Assembly: GCF_000740795.1 (NCBI RefSeq)
Contig: NZ_JGYG01000002.1
Location: forward strand, 475,290-539,289
Length of the DNA: 64,000 nt
Direction of reading: 5' to 3'
DNA from: Haematobacter massiliensis
GTDB lineage: Bacteria > Pseudomonadota > Alphaproteobacteria > Rhodobacterales > Rhodobacteraceae
This document shows, piece after piece, positions 9,085 through 17,453 of the stretch. A model generated the notes under the pieces. The model saw only the letters and a list, made by a program, of their open reading frames with translations, had not been told where the DNA came from and did not search any database. The translations under genes and the position numbers were made by a program. The first letter of the stretch is position 1. Every line of letters begins with the position of its first letter.

Positions 9085-9231
9085 AACACGTTCGCAAGTT
9101 CGCCCAGCCGCAGCTCCGCTGTCGCGGTTCAGCGCGGGTGTCATCTCCATGCCTTGCCGGAGGTCAAACCGCGCCTCGCGTCGATCATGCCGAGAGGGCA
9201 CCCACAGGCAGGAAACCTGTGGGTTCGTTGT
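9085..9231 (+). other. Gene-free interval with long imperfect foldback (possible second structured RNA)
   Basis: Between the terminator and the gatB stop no gene is seen. The plus strand contains GTTCGCAAGTTCGC (a GTTCGC direct repeat), an imperfect long arm in which CGCGGTT and AACCGCG flank an inner CTCC/GGAG hairpin, and a perfect 9-bp stem at 9200-9208 with 9216-9224. The arrangement loosely recalls the GTTCGCAAG segment and terminal arm of 6S RNA, but I could not find a convincing closing stem. On the minus strand the last hairpin lies just after gatB and could be its terminator, though no T run follows. Confidence 0.25.
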
Positions 9232-10743
9232 CTAGAGGCCAAGTTTCTGGGTAATCAGCGCGTTCACCGCCGCAGGATTGGCTTTGCCGCCGGTCGCCTT
9301 CATCACCTGACCGACGAACCAGCCCGCAAGCTTAGGATTCTGCTTGGCTTCTTCTACCTGCGCCGGGTTGGCCGCGATGATCTCGTCCACAGCAGCCTCG
9401 ATCGCCCCGGTATCTGTCACTTGCTTCATGCCGCGCGATTCGACGATTTCCGAAGGGTTGCCGCCTTCCGTCCAGACGATCTCGAACAAATCCTTGGCGA
9501 TCTTCCCGGAGATGGTTTCATTCGCCAGAAGGTCCAGAATCCCGGCAAGTTGCGCGGCTGAAACCGGACTCTCGGAGATGCCCAGACCTTCCTTGTTCAG
9601 CCGGCCGAACAGCTCGTTGATGACCCAGTTCGCGGCCTGCTTGCCGTCGCGCCCGGTGGCCACCGCCTCGAAGAACACCGCGTTCTCGGTCTCCGCCGTC
9701 AGCACGCCGGCGTCGTAATCCGTCACGCCGAAGTCGGCAATGAAACGCGCCTTCTTGGCATCGGGAAGCTCCGGCATCCCTGCCGCGATCTCATCCACCC
9801 AGCCTTGCTCGATCTCCAGCGGCAGAAGGTCCGGGTCGGGGAAGTAGCGGTAGTCATGCGCCTCCTCCTTCGACCGCATCGACCGGGTCTCACCCTTGTC
9901 GGGATCGTAGAGCCGGGTCTCCTGGTCGATCTTGCCGCCATCTTCCAGAATGGCGATCTGGCGACGGGCCTCGTAGTCAATGGCCTGCTGGATGAACCGC
10001 ATGGAGTTCATGTTCTTGATCTCGCAGCGGGTGCCGAGATGCGAGAAATCCTGCGTTTCCTGATATTTCTCGTATTGCCCCGGTCGGCAGACGGAGACGT
10101 TGACGTCCGCGCGCAGGTTGCCGTTCTGCATGTTGCCGTCGCAGGTGCCCAGATACCGCAGGATCTGGCGCAGCTTCGCCACGTAGGCGGCTGCCTCCTC
10201 CGGCCCGCGGATGTCGGGGCGGGACACGATCTCCATCAGCGCCACACCGGTACGGTTCAGGTCCACGAAGGACATGTTCGGGTCCATGTCGTGAATCGAT
10301 TTGCCCGCGTCCTGCTCCACATGGATGCGTTCGATGCGCACACGGCGCGCGACGCCGGGGCCCATCTCGACCCAGACCTCGCCTTCACCCACCAGCGGGT
10401 GGTAAAGCTGGCTGATCTGATAGCCCTGCGGCAGGTCGGGGTAGAAGTAGTTCTTCCGGTCGAAGGCCGAACGCAGATTGATCTTTGCCTTGAGACCGAG
10501 GCCGGTCAGCACTGCCTGCCGGATGCAGAACTCGTTCAGCACCGGCAGCATGCCCGGCATGGCCGCGTCGATGAAGCTCACATGGCTGTTAGGCTCCGCG
10601 CCGAAGCCGGTGGAGGCGCCGGAGAACAGTTTGGCTTCCGTCGCGATCTGCGCATGGATCTCCATCCCGATGACCAGCTCCCATTCACCGGTCGCACCGT
10701 GGATCACCTTGGGTTCTGGCGGGGCGGGGACTGTGTCCAGCAT
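9232..10743 (-). CDS. gatB: Asp-tRNA(Asn)/Glu-tRNA(Gln) amidotransferase subunit B
   Basis: GatB is the tRNA-binding kinase and transamidation subunit of GatCAB, which turns Glu-tRNA(Gln) and Asp-tRNA(Asn) into the correctly charged forms. The 503-residue protein shows the GatB core ([13 protein letters not shown] near residue 21, then [19 protein letters not shown]) and ends with the YqeY-like tail domain ([18 protein letters not shown]). Start 10743 has a GGAGG site eight bases upstream. gatC and gatA are not adjacent. It stands alone on the minus strand, divergent from the DJ-1 gene. Length and motifs are normal. Confidence 0.97.
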   Translation of the reverse strand: MLDTVPAPPEPKVIHGATGEWELVIGMEIHAQIATEAKLFSGASTGFGAEPNSHVSFIDAAMPGMLPVLNEFCIRQAVLTGLGLKAKINLRSAFDRKNYFYPDLPQGYQISQLYHPLVGEGEVWVEMGPGVARRVRIERIHVEQDAGKSIHDMDPNMSFVDLNRTGVALMEIVSRPDIRGPEEAAAYVAKLRQILRYLGTCDGNMQNGNLRADVNVSVCRPGQYEKYQETQDFSHLGTRCEIKNMNSMRFIQQAIDYEARRQIAILEDGGKIDQETRLYDPDKGETRSMRSKEEAHDYRYFPDPDLLPLEIEQGWVDEIAAGMPELPDAKKARFIADFGVTDYDAGVLTAETENAVFFEAVATGRDGKQAANWVINELFGRLNKEGLGISESPVSAAQLAGILDLLANETISGKIAKDLFEIVWTEGGNPSEIVESRGMKQVTDTGAIEAAVDEIIAANPAQVEEAKQNPKLAGWFVGQVMKATGGKANPAAVNALITQKLGL

Positions 10744-10891
10744 CTTGGCCTCCTTGGTCTCGGGATCCTCGCGTTACACGAAAGGCGAGGGAAATGTGCA
10801 AGGGGAAAAGCTGTCGCTGAGGCTGTCCCGTGCAGGAACTTCTCCTTTCCGCCTCCGTTTAGGACGGGACGCAACGAACGGAGAGTCCCCG

Positions 10892-11449
10892 ATGACCGAT
10901 ATCAAGAAAGCCCGCATCGCCATTCTCGCCACCGACGGTTTCGAACAGTCCGAACTGGAGGTTCCCCTGCAGCAACTGCGTGAGCGTGGTGCCCATGTGG
11001 AAGTTGTCACTCCCGAAGGCAAAGCGATCCGCGGCTGGAAGGATGGCAACTGGACGGATGAGATCAAGGCAGATCGCGAACTCGAAGAAGTGACCGAAAG
11101 CGACTACGATGCCCTCGTTCTACCCGGCGGCGTCATCAATCCCGATAAGCTTCGCACCAACCGCCGTGCTGTCGATCTGGTGAAAGCCTTCGTGCGGGAA
11201 GGGAAGGTCGTGGCGGCGATCTGTCATGGGCCTTGGCTGCTGGCAGAGGCCGATGCGGTTCGCGGTCGCAATGTGACCTCCTACAAGTCGATCATGACCG
11301 ACATGAAGAATGCCGGCGGCATCTGGGCGGATGAGGCTGTCGTCACCGATCAGGGCATCATCACATCGCGCTCCCCGGACGATCTGGACCCGTTCGTTTC
11401 CAAGATCGTCGAAGAGGTGCGGGAAGGGAAACATCAGCGCGCTGCCTGA
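10892..11449 (+). CDS. DJ-1/PfpI family protein
   Basis: This 185-residue protein has the DJ-1/PfpI fold: an acidic residue in GFEQSELEVP, the nucleophile elbow AICHGPWLL with Cys111 followed by His, and the VITSRSPDD-type C-terminal segment. It is closest in pattern to the YhbO/PfpI subgroup, reported as stress-protective deglycases or peptidases; the exact activity is debated. GGAGAG lies eight bases before the ATG at 10892, and longer in-frame versions overlap gatB on the other strand. A perfect 11-bp hairpin follows 44 bases after the stop, so the gene is probably monocistronic. Confidence 0.9.
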   Translation: MTDIKKARIAILATDGFEQSELEVPLQQLRERGAHVEVVTPEGKAIRGWKDGNWTDEIKADRELEEVTESDYDALVLPGGVINPDKLRTNRRAVDLVKAFVREGKVVAAICHGPWLLAEADAVRGRNVTSYKSIMTDMKNAGGIWADEAVVTDQGIITSRSPDDLDPFVSKIVEEVREGKHQRAA

Positions 11450-11492
11450 GGCGTGTGAATACACGGTGGCGGATCCCCGCTGCCGCGATGCG

Positions 11493-11518
11493 CCTGTCGG
11501 CGGTTGACCGCCGACAGG
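11493..11518 (+). terminator. Hairpin terminator after the DJ-1 gene
   Basis: CCTGTCGGCGG (11493-11503) and its perfect complement (11508-11518) close on TTGA. The following bases ATTCTCAATT are only moderately T-rich, so termination strength is uncertain. Confidence 0.6.
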
Positions 11519-11603
11519 ATTCTCAATTGGTTGCAGGCAGCGCTGGTTCCGTCGCAGGGTCCGCGCGCCGGACATTATGGTCCGGTGCAGCGCTTCCGGT
11601 CCA

Positions 11604-12182
11604 ATGCCTTTCAAATCCTTTCGCAGTCTCCTGCTCGCGGCGCTGGTGATGGTGCCGCTTTCTGCCTGTTCCACGCCGCAATCCGTCGAAGTGCCCACCG
11701 CGCTCCCGGTTGCGCAATGGGATCACCGGCCGGAGGCGACGAAATGGACAAAATCGACGCTCAATGCGCTCAAGGCCGAAGGGGCGGTTCTTCTCTCCGC
11801 TGTGCCGGACGACGTGGACGTCTTCTGCCCGGGCTATCGCACCGCCTCCGCTGAGGAGAGAAGCGCCTTCTGGACCGGACTTTTCTCGTCCATCGCGCGC
11901 TATGAGAGCACATGGAATCCCGAGGCAAAGGGTGGTGGTGGCCGCTATCTCGGCCTCATGCAGATCTCTCCCCGAACCGCCAAGTATGTCGGGTGCGAGG
12001 AGACGGCGAGCGGTCTTTATGACGGTGCCAGCAATCTTGCCTGCGCCGTGAAGATTGCGGCCCGGAAGGCAGATCGCGCGGGCGTTGCGGAAGTTGTTTC
12101 GGACTGGGGCCCGATGCACGATCCGGCAAAACGCGCCCAGATCTCCAAATGGACCCGTACGCAGGCGTACTGTCAGGTTTGA
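11604..12182 (+). CDS. Lytic transglycosylase SLT-domain lipoprotein
   Basis: The 192-residue protein starts with a lipoprotein signal (MPFKSFRSLL, hydrophobic core, lipobox LSAC with Cys22). The mature part holds a small SLT-like domain: the catalytic Glu101 in ARYESTWNP and the GLMQIS motif at about 117-122. It would be anchored to an envelope membrane and cleave peptidoglycan glycan strands. The start at 11604 is set by the signal peptide; an upstream in-frame start would place residues before the basic N-region. It is convergent with pepN. No neighbour suggests a specialised system, so a housekeeping wall-remodelling role is the simplest reading. Confidence 0.85.
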   Translation: MPFKSFRSLLLAALVMVPLSACSTPQSVEVPTALPVAQWDHRPEATKWTKSTLNALKAEGAVLLSAVPDDVDVFCPGYRTASAEERSAFWTGLFSSIARYESTWNPEAKGGGGRYLGLMQISPRTAKYVGCEETASGLYDGASNLACAVKIAARKADRAGVAEVVSDWGPMHDPAKRAQISKWTRTQAYCQV

Positions 12183-12298
12183 GGCTGAGACTGCGGGTCT
12201 TCTGGGGGGCTGGTTTGCCAGCGGCCTTTACGTGTCCGGGGTACTGCCACGCAGTCCGGCACGGGTTCGGGGCGCCGATCTTCCGCTTTGTGAGATAT

Positions 12299-12319
12299 GC
12301 CCGGCACGTGCGGCCGGGC
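12299..12319. terminator. Candidate hairpin between convergent genes
   Basis: A 7-bp GC stem (12299-12305 with 12313-12319) lies just downstream of pepN and 117 bases after the lipoprotein gene. There is no clear T run on either side, so the assignment is tentative. Confidence 0.35.
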
Positions 12320-12324
12320 CGATC

Positions 12325-14883
12325 TCATTCGGCCATCCGGTCCAGCATCTCCCGCATGTCCCGCGAAAGATCCTGCGCCATCATCCGTTTCATCTCGCCA
12401 AGGGCAAGGCCCTGCCGATCCGCATCATAGCGGCGCCAGGTCTCGAATGCCGTGGACATGCGCGCGGCCAGTTGCGGGTTGAGCGGATCCACCTTCAGCA
12501 GCCAGTCCGCCACAAAGCGGTAGCCCGCGCCATCCGCCCGGTGGAAGGCGGCATGATTCCCCGAAAGCGCGCCTACCACTGCCCGGAAGCGATTGGGCAC
12601 CTTCCAATCGAAATCATCGCGAGAGGCGAGATCCCGCGCCAGTTCCACGGCCCGCTCGGGAGCGGCATGGGCAATTTGGAGGCTGAACCACTTGTCCATG
12701 ACCAGCCTGTCCCGAGCCCATTGCCGCTGGAACCGGCCCACTTCCTCCTGTCCGCGGCCTATATCCAGCAGGGCGGCGAGGGCGCCGAGCTGCTCCGTCA
12801 TGTTGTCGGCCGCCGCGAACTGCCGCGCGGCGCGATGTCCATCGTCAAGCCGCGTGAGGAAACCGAGCGCCGTCAGCCGGAGCGCCCGGCAGCCCGCGGT
12901 CCGGGCATCGGGCGTATAGGGGCCGGGCACATCCATCGCCTCGTAAAGCCGTGACAGGCTGGGGGAGAGAGCTTCGGCCACCACGAGTGTCAATTTCTGC
13001 GTGGCAGCATGGATGCGAGCCGGATCAGGGGTCACACCCGCATCATGGAGCGTCTGTGCCATGTCGTCCTGCGAAGGCAGGCGAAGGGCCAGCGCGCGGA
13101 ACGCCGGATCAAGGGCCTCATCCCGCGCCACACGATCCAGCGCCGTGAGGTAGTCGGGCCCGGGCGTCGCGCTCTCCGTCACCATACGGGCCAGAACATC
13201 CTTGGCCAGCGCGCGGCCTGCCTCCCAGCGGTTGAACGGATCGGTATCATGCGCCAGCAGGAAGGCACGCTCCTCGCTTGACGTTTCCCGCTCCAGAATC
13301 ACCGGGGCTGAGAAACCGCGGAGAAGGGATGGGATGGGGCGCGTGGGCATGTTCTCGAAGGTGAAGCTCTGCTCCGCCTCCGTCATCTCCAGCACCGTGG
13401 TGGGCAGCACCTCATCCCCGTTCGGGTTCAGGAGGCCAAGAGCCACCGGAATGACGCGCGGCGGTTTGCCGGGCTGACCGGGAGTCGGCGGTGTCTGCTG
13501 GGCGAAGGTCAGGGTGTAGCGCTCGCCCTCATGGCTTTCGCTCACCGTCAGCCGGGGGGTGCCCGCATCAGAATACCAGCGCTTGAACTGCGTCAGATCC
13601 CGCCCCGTCGCTTCGGCAAAGACCGAAAGCCAGTCCTCAATCGTCGCGGCATGCCCGTCCAGCCGGTCGAAATAGAGGTCGAGGGCCTTGCGATAGCCCT
13701 CCTCTCCGACCAGCCGCCGCAGCATCCCGATCAGTTCCGCGCCTTTTTCATAGACGGTGGCGGTGTAGAAATTGTTGATCTCCACGTAGCTTTCGGGACG
13801 GACCGGGTGCGCCAGCGGGCCGTTGTCCTCCCGGAACTGACGGGCGCGCAGGGTCATCACCTCCTCGATCCGCTTCACCGGTTCGGATCGTTCGTCCCGG
13901 CAGAACTGCTGATCGCGAAAGACCGTCAGACCCTCTTTCAGGCAGAGCTGGAACCAGTCGCGGCATGTGATGCGGTTGCCGGTCCAGTTGTGGAAATACT
14001 CATGCGCGATGATGCGCTCTATGTTTTCGTAATCCGTGTCCGTCGCGGTTTCCGGGCTGGCCAGCACATAGCGGCTGTTGAAGATGTTCAGCCCCTTGTT
14101 CTCCATCGCGCCCATGTTGAAGTCATCGACCGCGACGATGTTGAAAACGTCCAGATCGTATTCCCGGCCATAGACCCGCTCATCCCAGGCCATTGAGCGT
14201 TTGAGCGCATCCATCGCATAGGCGCAGCGATCCTCATCCCCCGGCCGGACCCATATTGCCAGGTCGATCCTCCGTCCCGAACGCGTCGTGAAACTGCCGC
14301 GGTGTGCGACCAGCTGCCCCGCGACGAGGGCAAAGAGGTAGGAGGGCTTGGCCCAGGGATCGTCCCATTCCGCCCAGCCCGGCCCGGACGCGACGGGATT
14401 TCCGTTCGACAGCATCACCGGCATGTCCGATTCGATCCGCACACGGAAGGTCGCCATCACATCGGGACGGTCGGGATAGAAGGTGATCTTGCGGAAGCCC
14501 TCTGCCTCGCATTGCGTGCAATACATGCCGTTTGACATGTAAAGCCCTTCGAGGGCGGTGTTGACTGCCGGCGCGATTTCCACTTCCGATTCCCACAGAA
14601 ACGGCGCCGGTGGGATCTGTGCCGGCGGAATCGTCAACCCGCTGTCATCGGGCGTGACCTCAAGCAACACCCCGTCGATCCGCGCAGCGATCAGAGACAG
14701 GTTCTCGCCATCCAGACGGAGGTCGTGGTGACCGTCCCGGGCCGGGTTCGGCCTGAATGCGATTCGCGAGACGACGCGGGTGGCATGCGGTGAAAGGCGG
14801 AACGTGATCTCTACATGGGTTACAAGCCACGCGGGGGGCAGGTAATCGCTCAGCAAGATCGGCGTCGGCGCGATGTCTTTCAT
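12325..14883 (-). CDS. pepN: Aminopeptidase N
   Basis: This M1-family zinc aminopeptidase of 852 residues is close to the usual length of proteobacterial PepN. It carries the exopeptidase motif GAMEN (about 258-262) and the zinc site HEYFHNWTGNRIT with His294, His298 and Glu317. It has no signal peptide, so it acts in the cytoplasm in the last steps of peptide degradation. The start MKDIAPTPI at 14883 is preceded by GAGAGACAG. It faces the transglycosylase gene at its 3' end and is divergent from a small membrane protein. Assignment is secure. Confidence 0.97.
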   Translation of the reverse strand: MKDIAPTPILLSDYLPPAWLVTHVEITFRLSPHATRVVSRIAFRPNPARDGHHDLRLDGENLSLIAARIDGVLLEVTPDDSGLTIPPAQIPPAPFLWESEVEIAPAVNTALEGLYMSNGMYCTQCEAEGFRKITFYPDRPDVMATFRVRIESDMPVMLSNGNPVASGPGWAEWDDPWAKPSYLFALVAGQLVAHRGSFTTRSGRRIDLAIWVRPGDEDRCAYAMDALKRSMAWDERVYGREYDLDVFNIVAVDDFNMGAMENKGLNIFNSRYVLASPETATDTDYENIERIIAHEYFHNWTGNRITCRDWFQLCLKEGLTVFRDQQFCRDERSEPVKRIEEVMTLRARQFREDNGPLAHPVRPESYVEINNFYTATVYEKGAELIGMLRRLVGEEGYRKALDLYFDRLDGHAATIEDWLSVFAEATGRDLTQFKRWYSDAGTPRLTVSESHEGERYTLTFAQQTPPTPGQPGKPPRVIPVALGLLNPNGDEVLPTTVLEMTEAEQSFTFENMPTRPIPSLLRGFSAPVILERETSSEERAFLLAHDTDPFNRWEAGRALAKDVLARMVTESATPGPDYLTALDRVARDEALDPAFRALALRLPSQDDMAQTLHDAGVTPDPARIHAATQKLTLVVAEALSPSLSRLYEAMDVPGPYTPDARTAGCRALRLTALGFLTRLDDGHRAARQFAAADNMTEQLGALAALLDIGRGQEEVGRFQRQWARDRLVMDKWFSLQIAHAAPERAVELARDLASRDDFDWKVPNRFRAVVGALSGNHAAFHRADGAGYRFVADWLLKVDPLNPQLAARMSTAFETWRRYDADRQGLALGEMKRMMAQDLSRDMREMLDRMAE

Positions 14884-15003
14884 CTGTCTCTCCGCATGCG
14901 CGGGGGAACCTCCCCCAGAGCAGGAACGTTAGGACAGTCAAGGAGAGGCGTGCAACCCGTCAGCCGGACCTCATGTTCAGCGACGCCACGGCAGGAGAAA
15001 CCC

Positions 15004-15333
15004 ATGTCCGCACCGAACACGAATATCGAGAAGCAGACCCGCCGCCATCGTGGCCCGCTGATCGGAATGATGCTGGTCGTTATATTCGCGGTGGGTATCA
15101 TCTTCTTCTGGCTTGCACGCGATACCGCCAACGCTCCCGGCCCCGATGGTGCAGATGTCCAGATCGACGGTCGGACGGGAGCGCCGGTGCAGGATCAGAC
15201 AGCCCCCGCGACTCAGGGTACGGTAACGCCCGGCGCGCCGACGTCCGGCCAGACCGGAACGCCCGGACAGTCCGGACCAGCCGGCACCGTTACGCAGCCT
15301 GCCACGCCCACACAGCCGCAGCCCCAGAATTAA
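15004..15333 (+). CDS. Small single-pass membrane protein with Pro/Thr/Gln/Gly-rich tail
   Basis: I do not recognise a named family. The 109-residue protein has a basic N-terminus (KQTRRHRG), one membrane helix (about residues 20-38, IGMMLVVIFAVGIIFFWLA) and a 65-residue low-complexity tail rich in Thr, Pro, Gly and Gln. The charge pattern places the tail in the periplasm. AGGAGA lies six bases before the ATG. It stands between the divergent pepN and the C26 hydrolase gene and is followed by an inverted repeat. The tail could span part of the periplasm or bind peptidoglycan, but this is not shown. Confidence 0.7.
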   Translation: MSAPNTNIEKQTRRHRGPLIGMMLVVIFAVGIIFFWLARDTANAPGPDGADVQIDGRTGAPVQDQTAPATQGTVTPGAPTSGQTGTPGQSGPAGTVTQPATPTQPQPQN

Positions 15334-15341
15334 GCGCGTAA

Positions 15342-15366
15342 CAACTGCCTTTCATTTCAGCAGTTG
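15342..15366. promoter_or_regulatory. Inverted repeat CAACTGC ... GCAGTTG
   Basis: Two 7-bp arms (15342-15348 and 15360-15366) separated by 11 T/C-rich bases lie just after the small membrane protein gene. It may be a weak terminator or an operator for the next gene; no T run follows. Confidence 0.35.
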
Positions 15367-15405
15367 AGCGGTATGTGGTGTCTGAGCAGACGATGACCGC
15401 TTCTT

Positions 15406-15439
15406 TTTTGCGACCGGAGTTCATACATTGGTCGCAAAA
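15406..15439. promoter_or_regulatory. Strong inverted repeat (operator or leader hairpin) before the C26 hydrolase gene
   Basis: TTTTGCGACC (15406-15415) and GGTCGCAAAA (15430-15439) are perfect 10-bp complements around a 14-base spacer, ending 13 bases before the start codon. The A/T-rich outer halves and the position point to a binding site for a dimeric repressor. As RNA it would form a hairpin immediately ahead of the ribosome site. No regulator gene is adjacent. Confidence 0.55.
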
Positions 15440-15452
15440 GCGGGGAAAAGTC

Positions 15453-16232
15453 ATGTCACGCCCGGTTGTGGGAATCATCGGCAATTATCTGGATATCGAG
15501 GGCCGTTACCGCGGCCACGCGGGCGGCGTCATCAACAGTGAGGCCGTCGCGCTGGTCTCGCAGGGTGTTCCGCTCGTGATACCGGCCGATCCGCGACTCG
15601 TGTCCGTCGAGGATTTGATGGAGGCATGTGATGGCTTCCTTCTGACCGGCGGGCGCCCCAACGTGCACCCTTCCGAATATGGCGAGGAAGCGACGGAAGC
15701 CCATGGCAGCTTCGAGCGGGAGCGGGACGCGATCACGCTGCCGCTTGTGCGGGCCTGCGTGGAGCGTGGCCAGCCCTTCCTTGGTATCTGCCGGGGTTTT
15801 CAGGAAGTGAACGTTGCCATGGGCGGTTCGCTGTTTCCGGAGATCAGAGACCTTCCGGGCCGTATGAACCACCGTATGCCCCCCGATGGCACGCTGGAGG
15901 AGAAGTTCGCCCTCCGGCATATCGTGAAGTTCACAAAAGGTGGCGTGTTCAACCGGCTGATGGGCACGGATGAGGTGATGACCAATACCCTGCATGGCCA
16001 GGGTATCAATCGCGCCGGCGCGCGTATCGTCATCGATGGTTACGCCCCGGACGGCACGCCGGAAGCGATTTATGTCAAGGACGCGCCCGGGTTCACCCTG
16101 TCGGTTCAATGGCACCCCGAATGGAATGCCGCGAACGACCCTGTCTCCCGCCCGCTGTTCGAGGCCTTCGGTCAGGCGCTGGAGGATTTTGCCAGCGCCC
16201 GCCGCGGACGGAAGCTGCTCAGGACAGCCTGA
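15453..16232 (+). CDS. Gamma-glutamyl-gamma-aminobutyrate hydrolase family protein (peptidase C26)
   Basis: This 259-residue class-I glutamine-amidotransferase-like hydrolase has the nucleophile Cys113 in FLGICRGFQEVN and the catalytic pair His221 and Glu223 in VQWHPEW. The oxyanion strand LLTGGRPNVHPS is also typical. PuuD-type relatives hydrolyse gamma-glutamyl-GABA in putrescine degradation. No other puu gene is nearby, so the substrate is inferred only at family level. The start at 15453 has GGGGA about nine bases upstream; earlier in-frame starts would run through the inverted repeat. It is convergent with the aminotransferase gene, 12 bases away. Confidence 0.88.
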   Translation: MSRPVVGIIGNYLDIEGRYRGHAGGVINSEAVALVSQGVPLVIPADPRLVSVEDLMEACDGFLLTGGRPNVHPSEYGEEATEAHGSFERERDAITLPLVRACVERGQPFLGICRGFQEVNVAMGGSLFPEIRDLPGRMNHRMPPDGTLEEKFALRHIVKFTKGGVFNRLMGTDEVMTNTLHGQGINRAGARIVIDGYAPDGTPEAIYVKDAPGFTLSVQWHPEWNAANDPVSRPLFEAFGQALEDFASARRGRKLLRTA

Positions 16233-16244
16233 GCAGCAGACCGA

Positions 16245-17453
16245 TCAGGCCACCGTTGCCTCGCGCAGCACTTCCGCAACCGCGGATGCCAGCCGGGGCA
16301 CGCTTTCGGCATTCAGCCCGGCCACGTTGAAGCGGCTGTCGTCCACCATGTAGATGGCGAATTCCGCCCTCAGCCGCAGCACTTCCGCCTGCGTCAGCCC
16401 GAGGCGGGAGAACATGCCACGGTGACGGGCGACGAAATCGAACCGGTCGGAGTTGGTCGCTGTCCGCAACGCGGCTGCAAGCTGCTCCCGCAGGGCAAGC
16501 ATCCCGTCCCGCACGTCGCGAAGCTCCGCTTCCCAGTCGGCGCGGAGGTCTTTGTCCTCAAGGATCATCGTCACGATCCGTGCGCCATGATCCGGGGCAA
16601 AGGAGTAGTTCACCCGGTTCAGCGCCGCGAGATTGTCCTGCGCCAGATCGCGCGCCGCGCTGTCCGCCGCCACAGCGAACACGATGCCCGCCCGATCGCG
16701 ATAAAGGCCGAAGTTCTTGGAGCAGCTCGCCGCTATGAGAACTTCCGGCAGGCGGGACACCAGAAGCCGCGTCGCCGCCGCGTCCTCCTCGATCCCGTCG
16801 CCGAAGCCCTGATAGGCGATATCGACCAGCGCGACGGCCTTCCGCTCGAGGAGCAGATCGGCAATGCGGTCCCACAGCGCGGCAGTCGGATTGGCGCCCG
16901 TCGGGTTGTGACAGCAACCGTGCAGCAGGACGATATCGCCCTCCGCCACACCCGCGAGATCGGCCAGCAGTCCCGCCTCGTCCACCTCGCCGGTTTCGGT
17001 GTCGAAGTAGCGATATCCCCGATGGGCGATACCCAGATGGCGCGCGATCGACGGATGGTTGGGCCAGGTCGGCTCGGGTATCCACAGCGTCGCGCCCGGT
17101 GTCGCCGCGCGGGCGAGCTCCAGCGCCTGGTGCAGCGCGCCCGTGCCGCCGGGGGTTGCCGCCGCCGCAATCCGGTCGAGCGGGCGATCCCTGCCCAGCA
17201 CGAGTTTGGCCATTGCCAGCAGATAGGCCGGATCGCCGGCCAGAGCGGTATAGGCCTTGGTCGGCTGTGTCTCCGCCAGCCGCTTCTCCGCCGCGCGGAC
17301 GGCGCGCATGACGGGCGTATGGCCCGTCGCGTCCTTGTAGACACCGACGCCAAGGTCCACCTTCTCCGCCCGGGGATCGGCGCGGAAAAGCTGCGTGATG
17401 TGCAGGATCTTGTCGGCAGGCTGCGGTTTCAGATTCGAAAGCACGGGATTCAT
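16245..17453 (-). CDS. Aromatic amino acid aminotransferase (class I PLP enzyme)
   Basis: This 402-residue enzyme belongs to aminotransferase class I, subgroup I-alpha (AspC/TyrB type), as shown by LGVGVYKD near the N-terminus, HGCCHNPTG and the PLP lysine Lys246 in SCSKNFGLYRDR. It transfers amino groups between aromatic amino acids or aspartate and 2-oxoglutarate. AspC and TyrB are hard to separate by eye; the aromatic assignment is a preference. Its ATG overlaps the stop codon of sseA (ATGA), so the two are translationally coupled. A longer in-frame start 15 codons upstream lies inside sseA and is rejected. Confidence 0.9.
   Translation of the reverse strand: MNPVLSNLKPQPADKILHITQLFRADPRAEKVDLGVGVYKDATGHTPVMRAVRAAEKRLAETQPTKAYTALAGDPAYLLAMAKLVLGRDRPLDRIAAAATPGGTGALHQALELARAATPGATLWIPEPTWPNHPSIARHLGIAHRGYRYFDTETGEVDEAGLLADLAGVAEGDIVLLHGCCHNPTGANPTAALWDRIADLLLERKAVALVDIAYQGFGDGIEEDAAATRLLVSRLPEVLIAASCSKNFGLYRDRAGIVFAVAADSAARDLAQDNLAALNRVNYSFAPDHGARIVTMILEDKDLRADWEAELRDVRDGMLALREQLAAALRTATNSDRFDFVARHRGMFSRLGLTQAEVLRLRAEFAIYMVDDSRFNVAGLNAESVPRLASAVAEVLREATVA

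Noticed and set aside
8819..9097. 92-residue open frame on the minus strand over the structured RNA
   Set aside because: The translation is compositionally random, has no ribosome site and crosses the terminator and hairpins.
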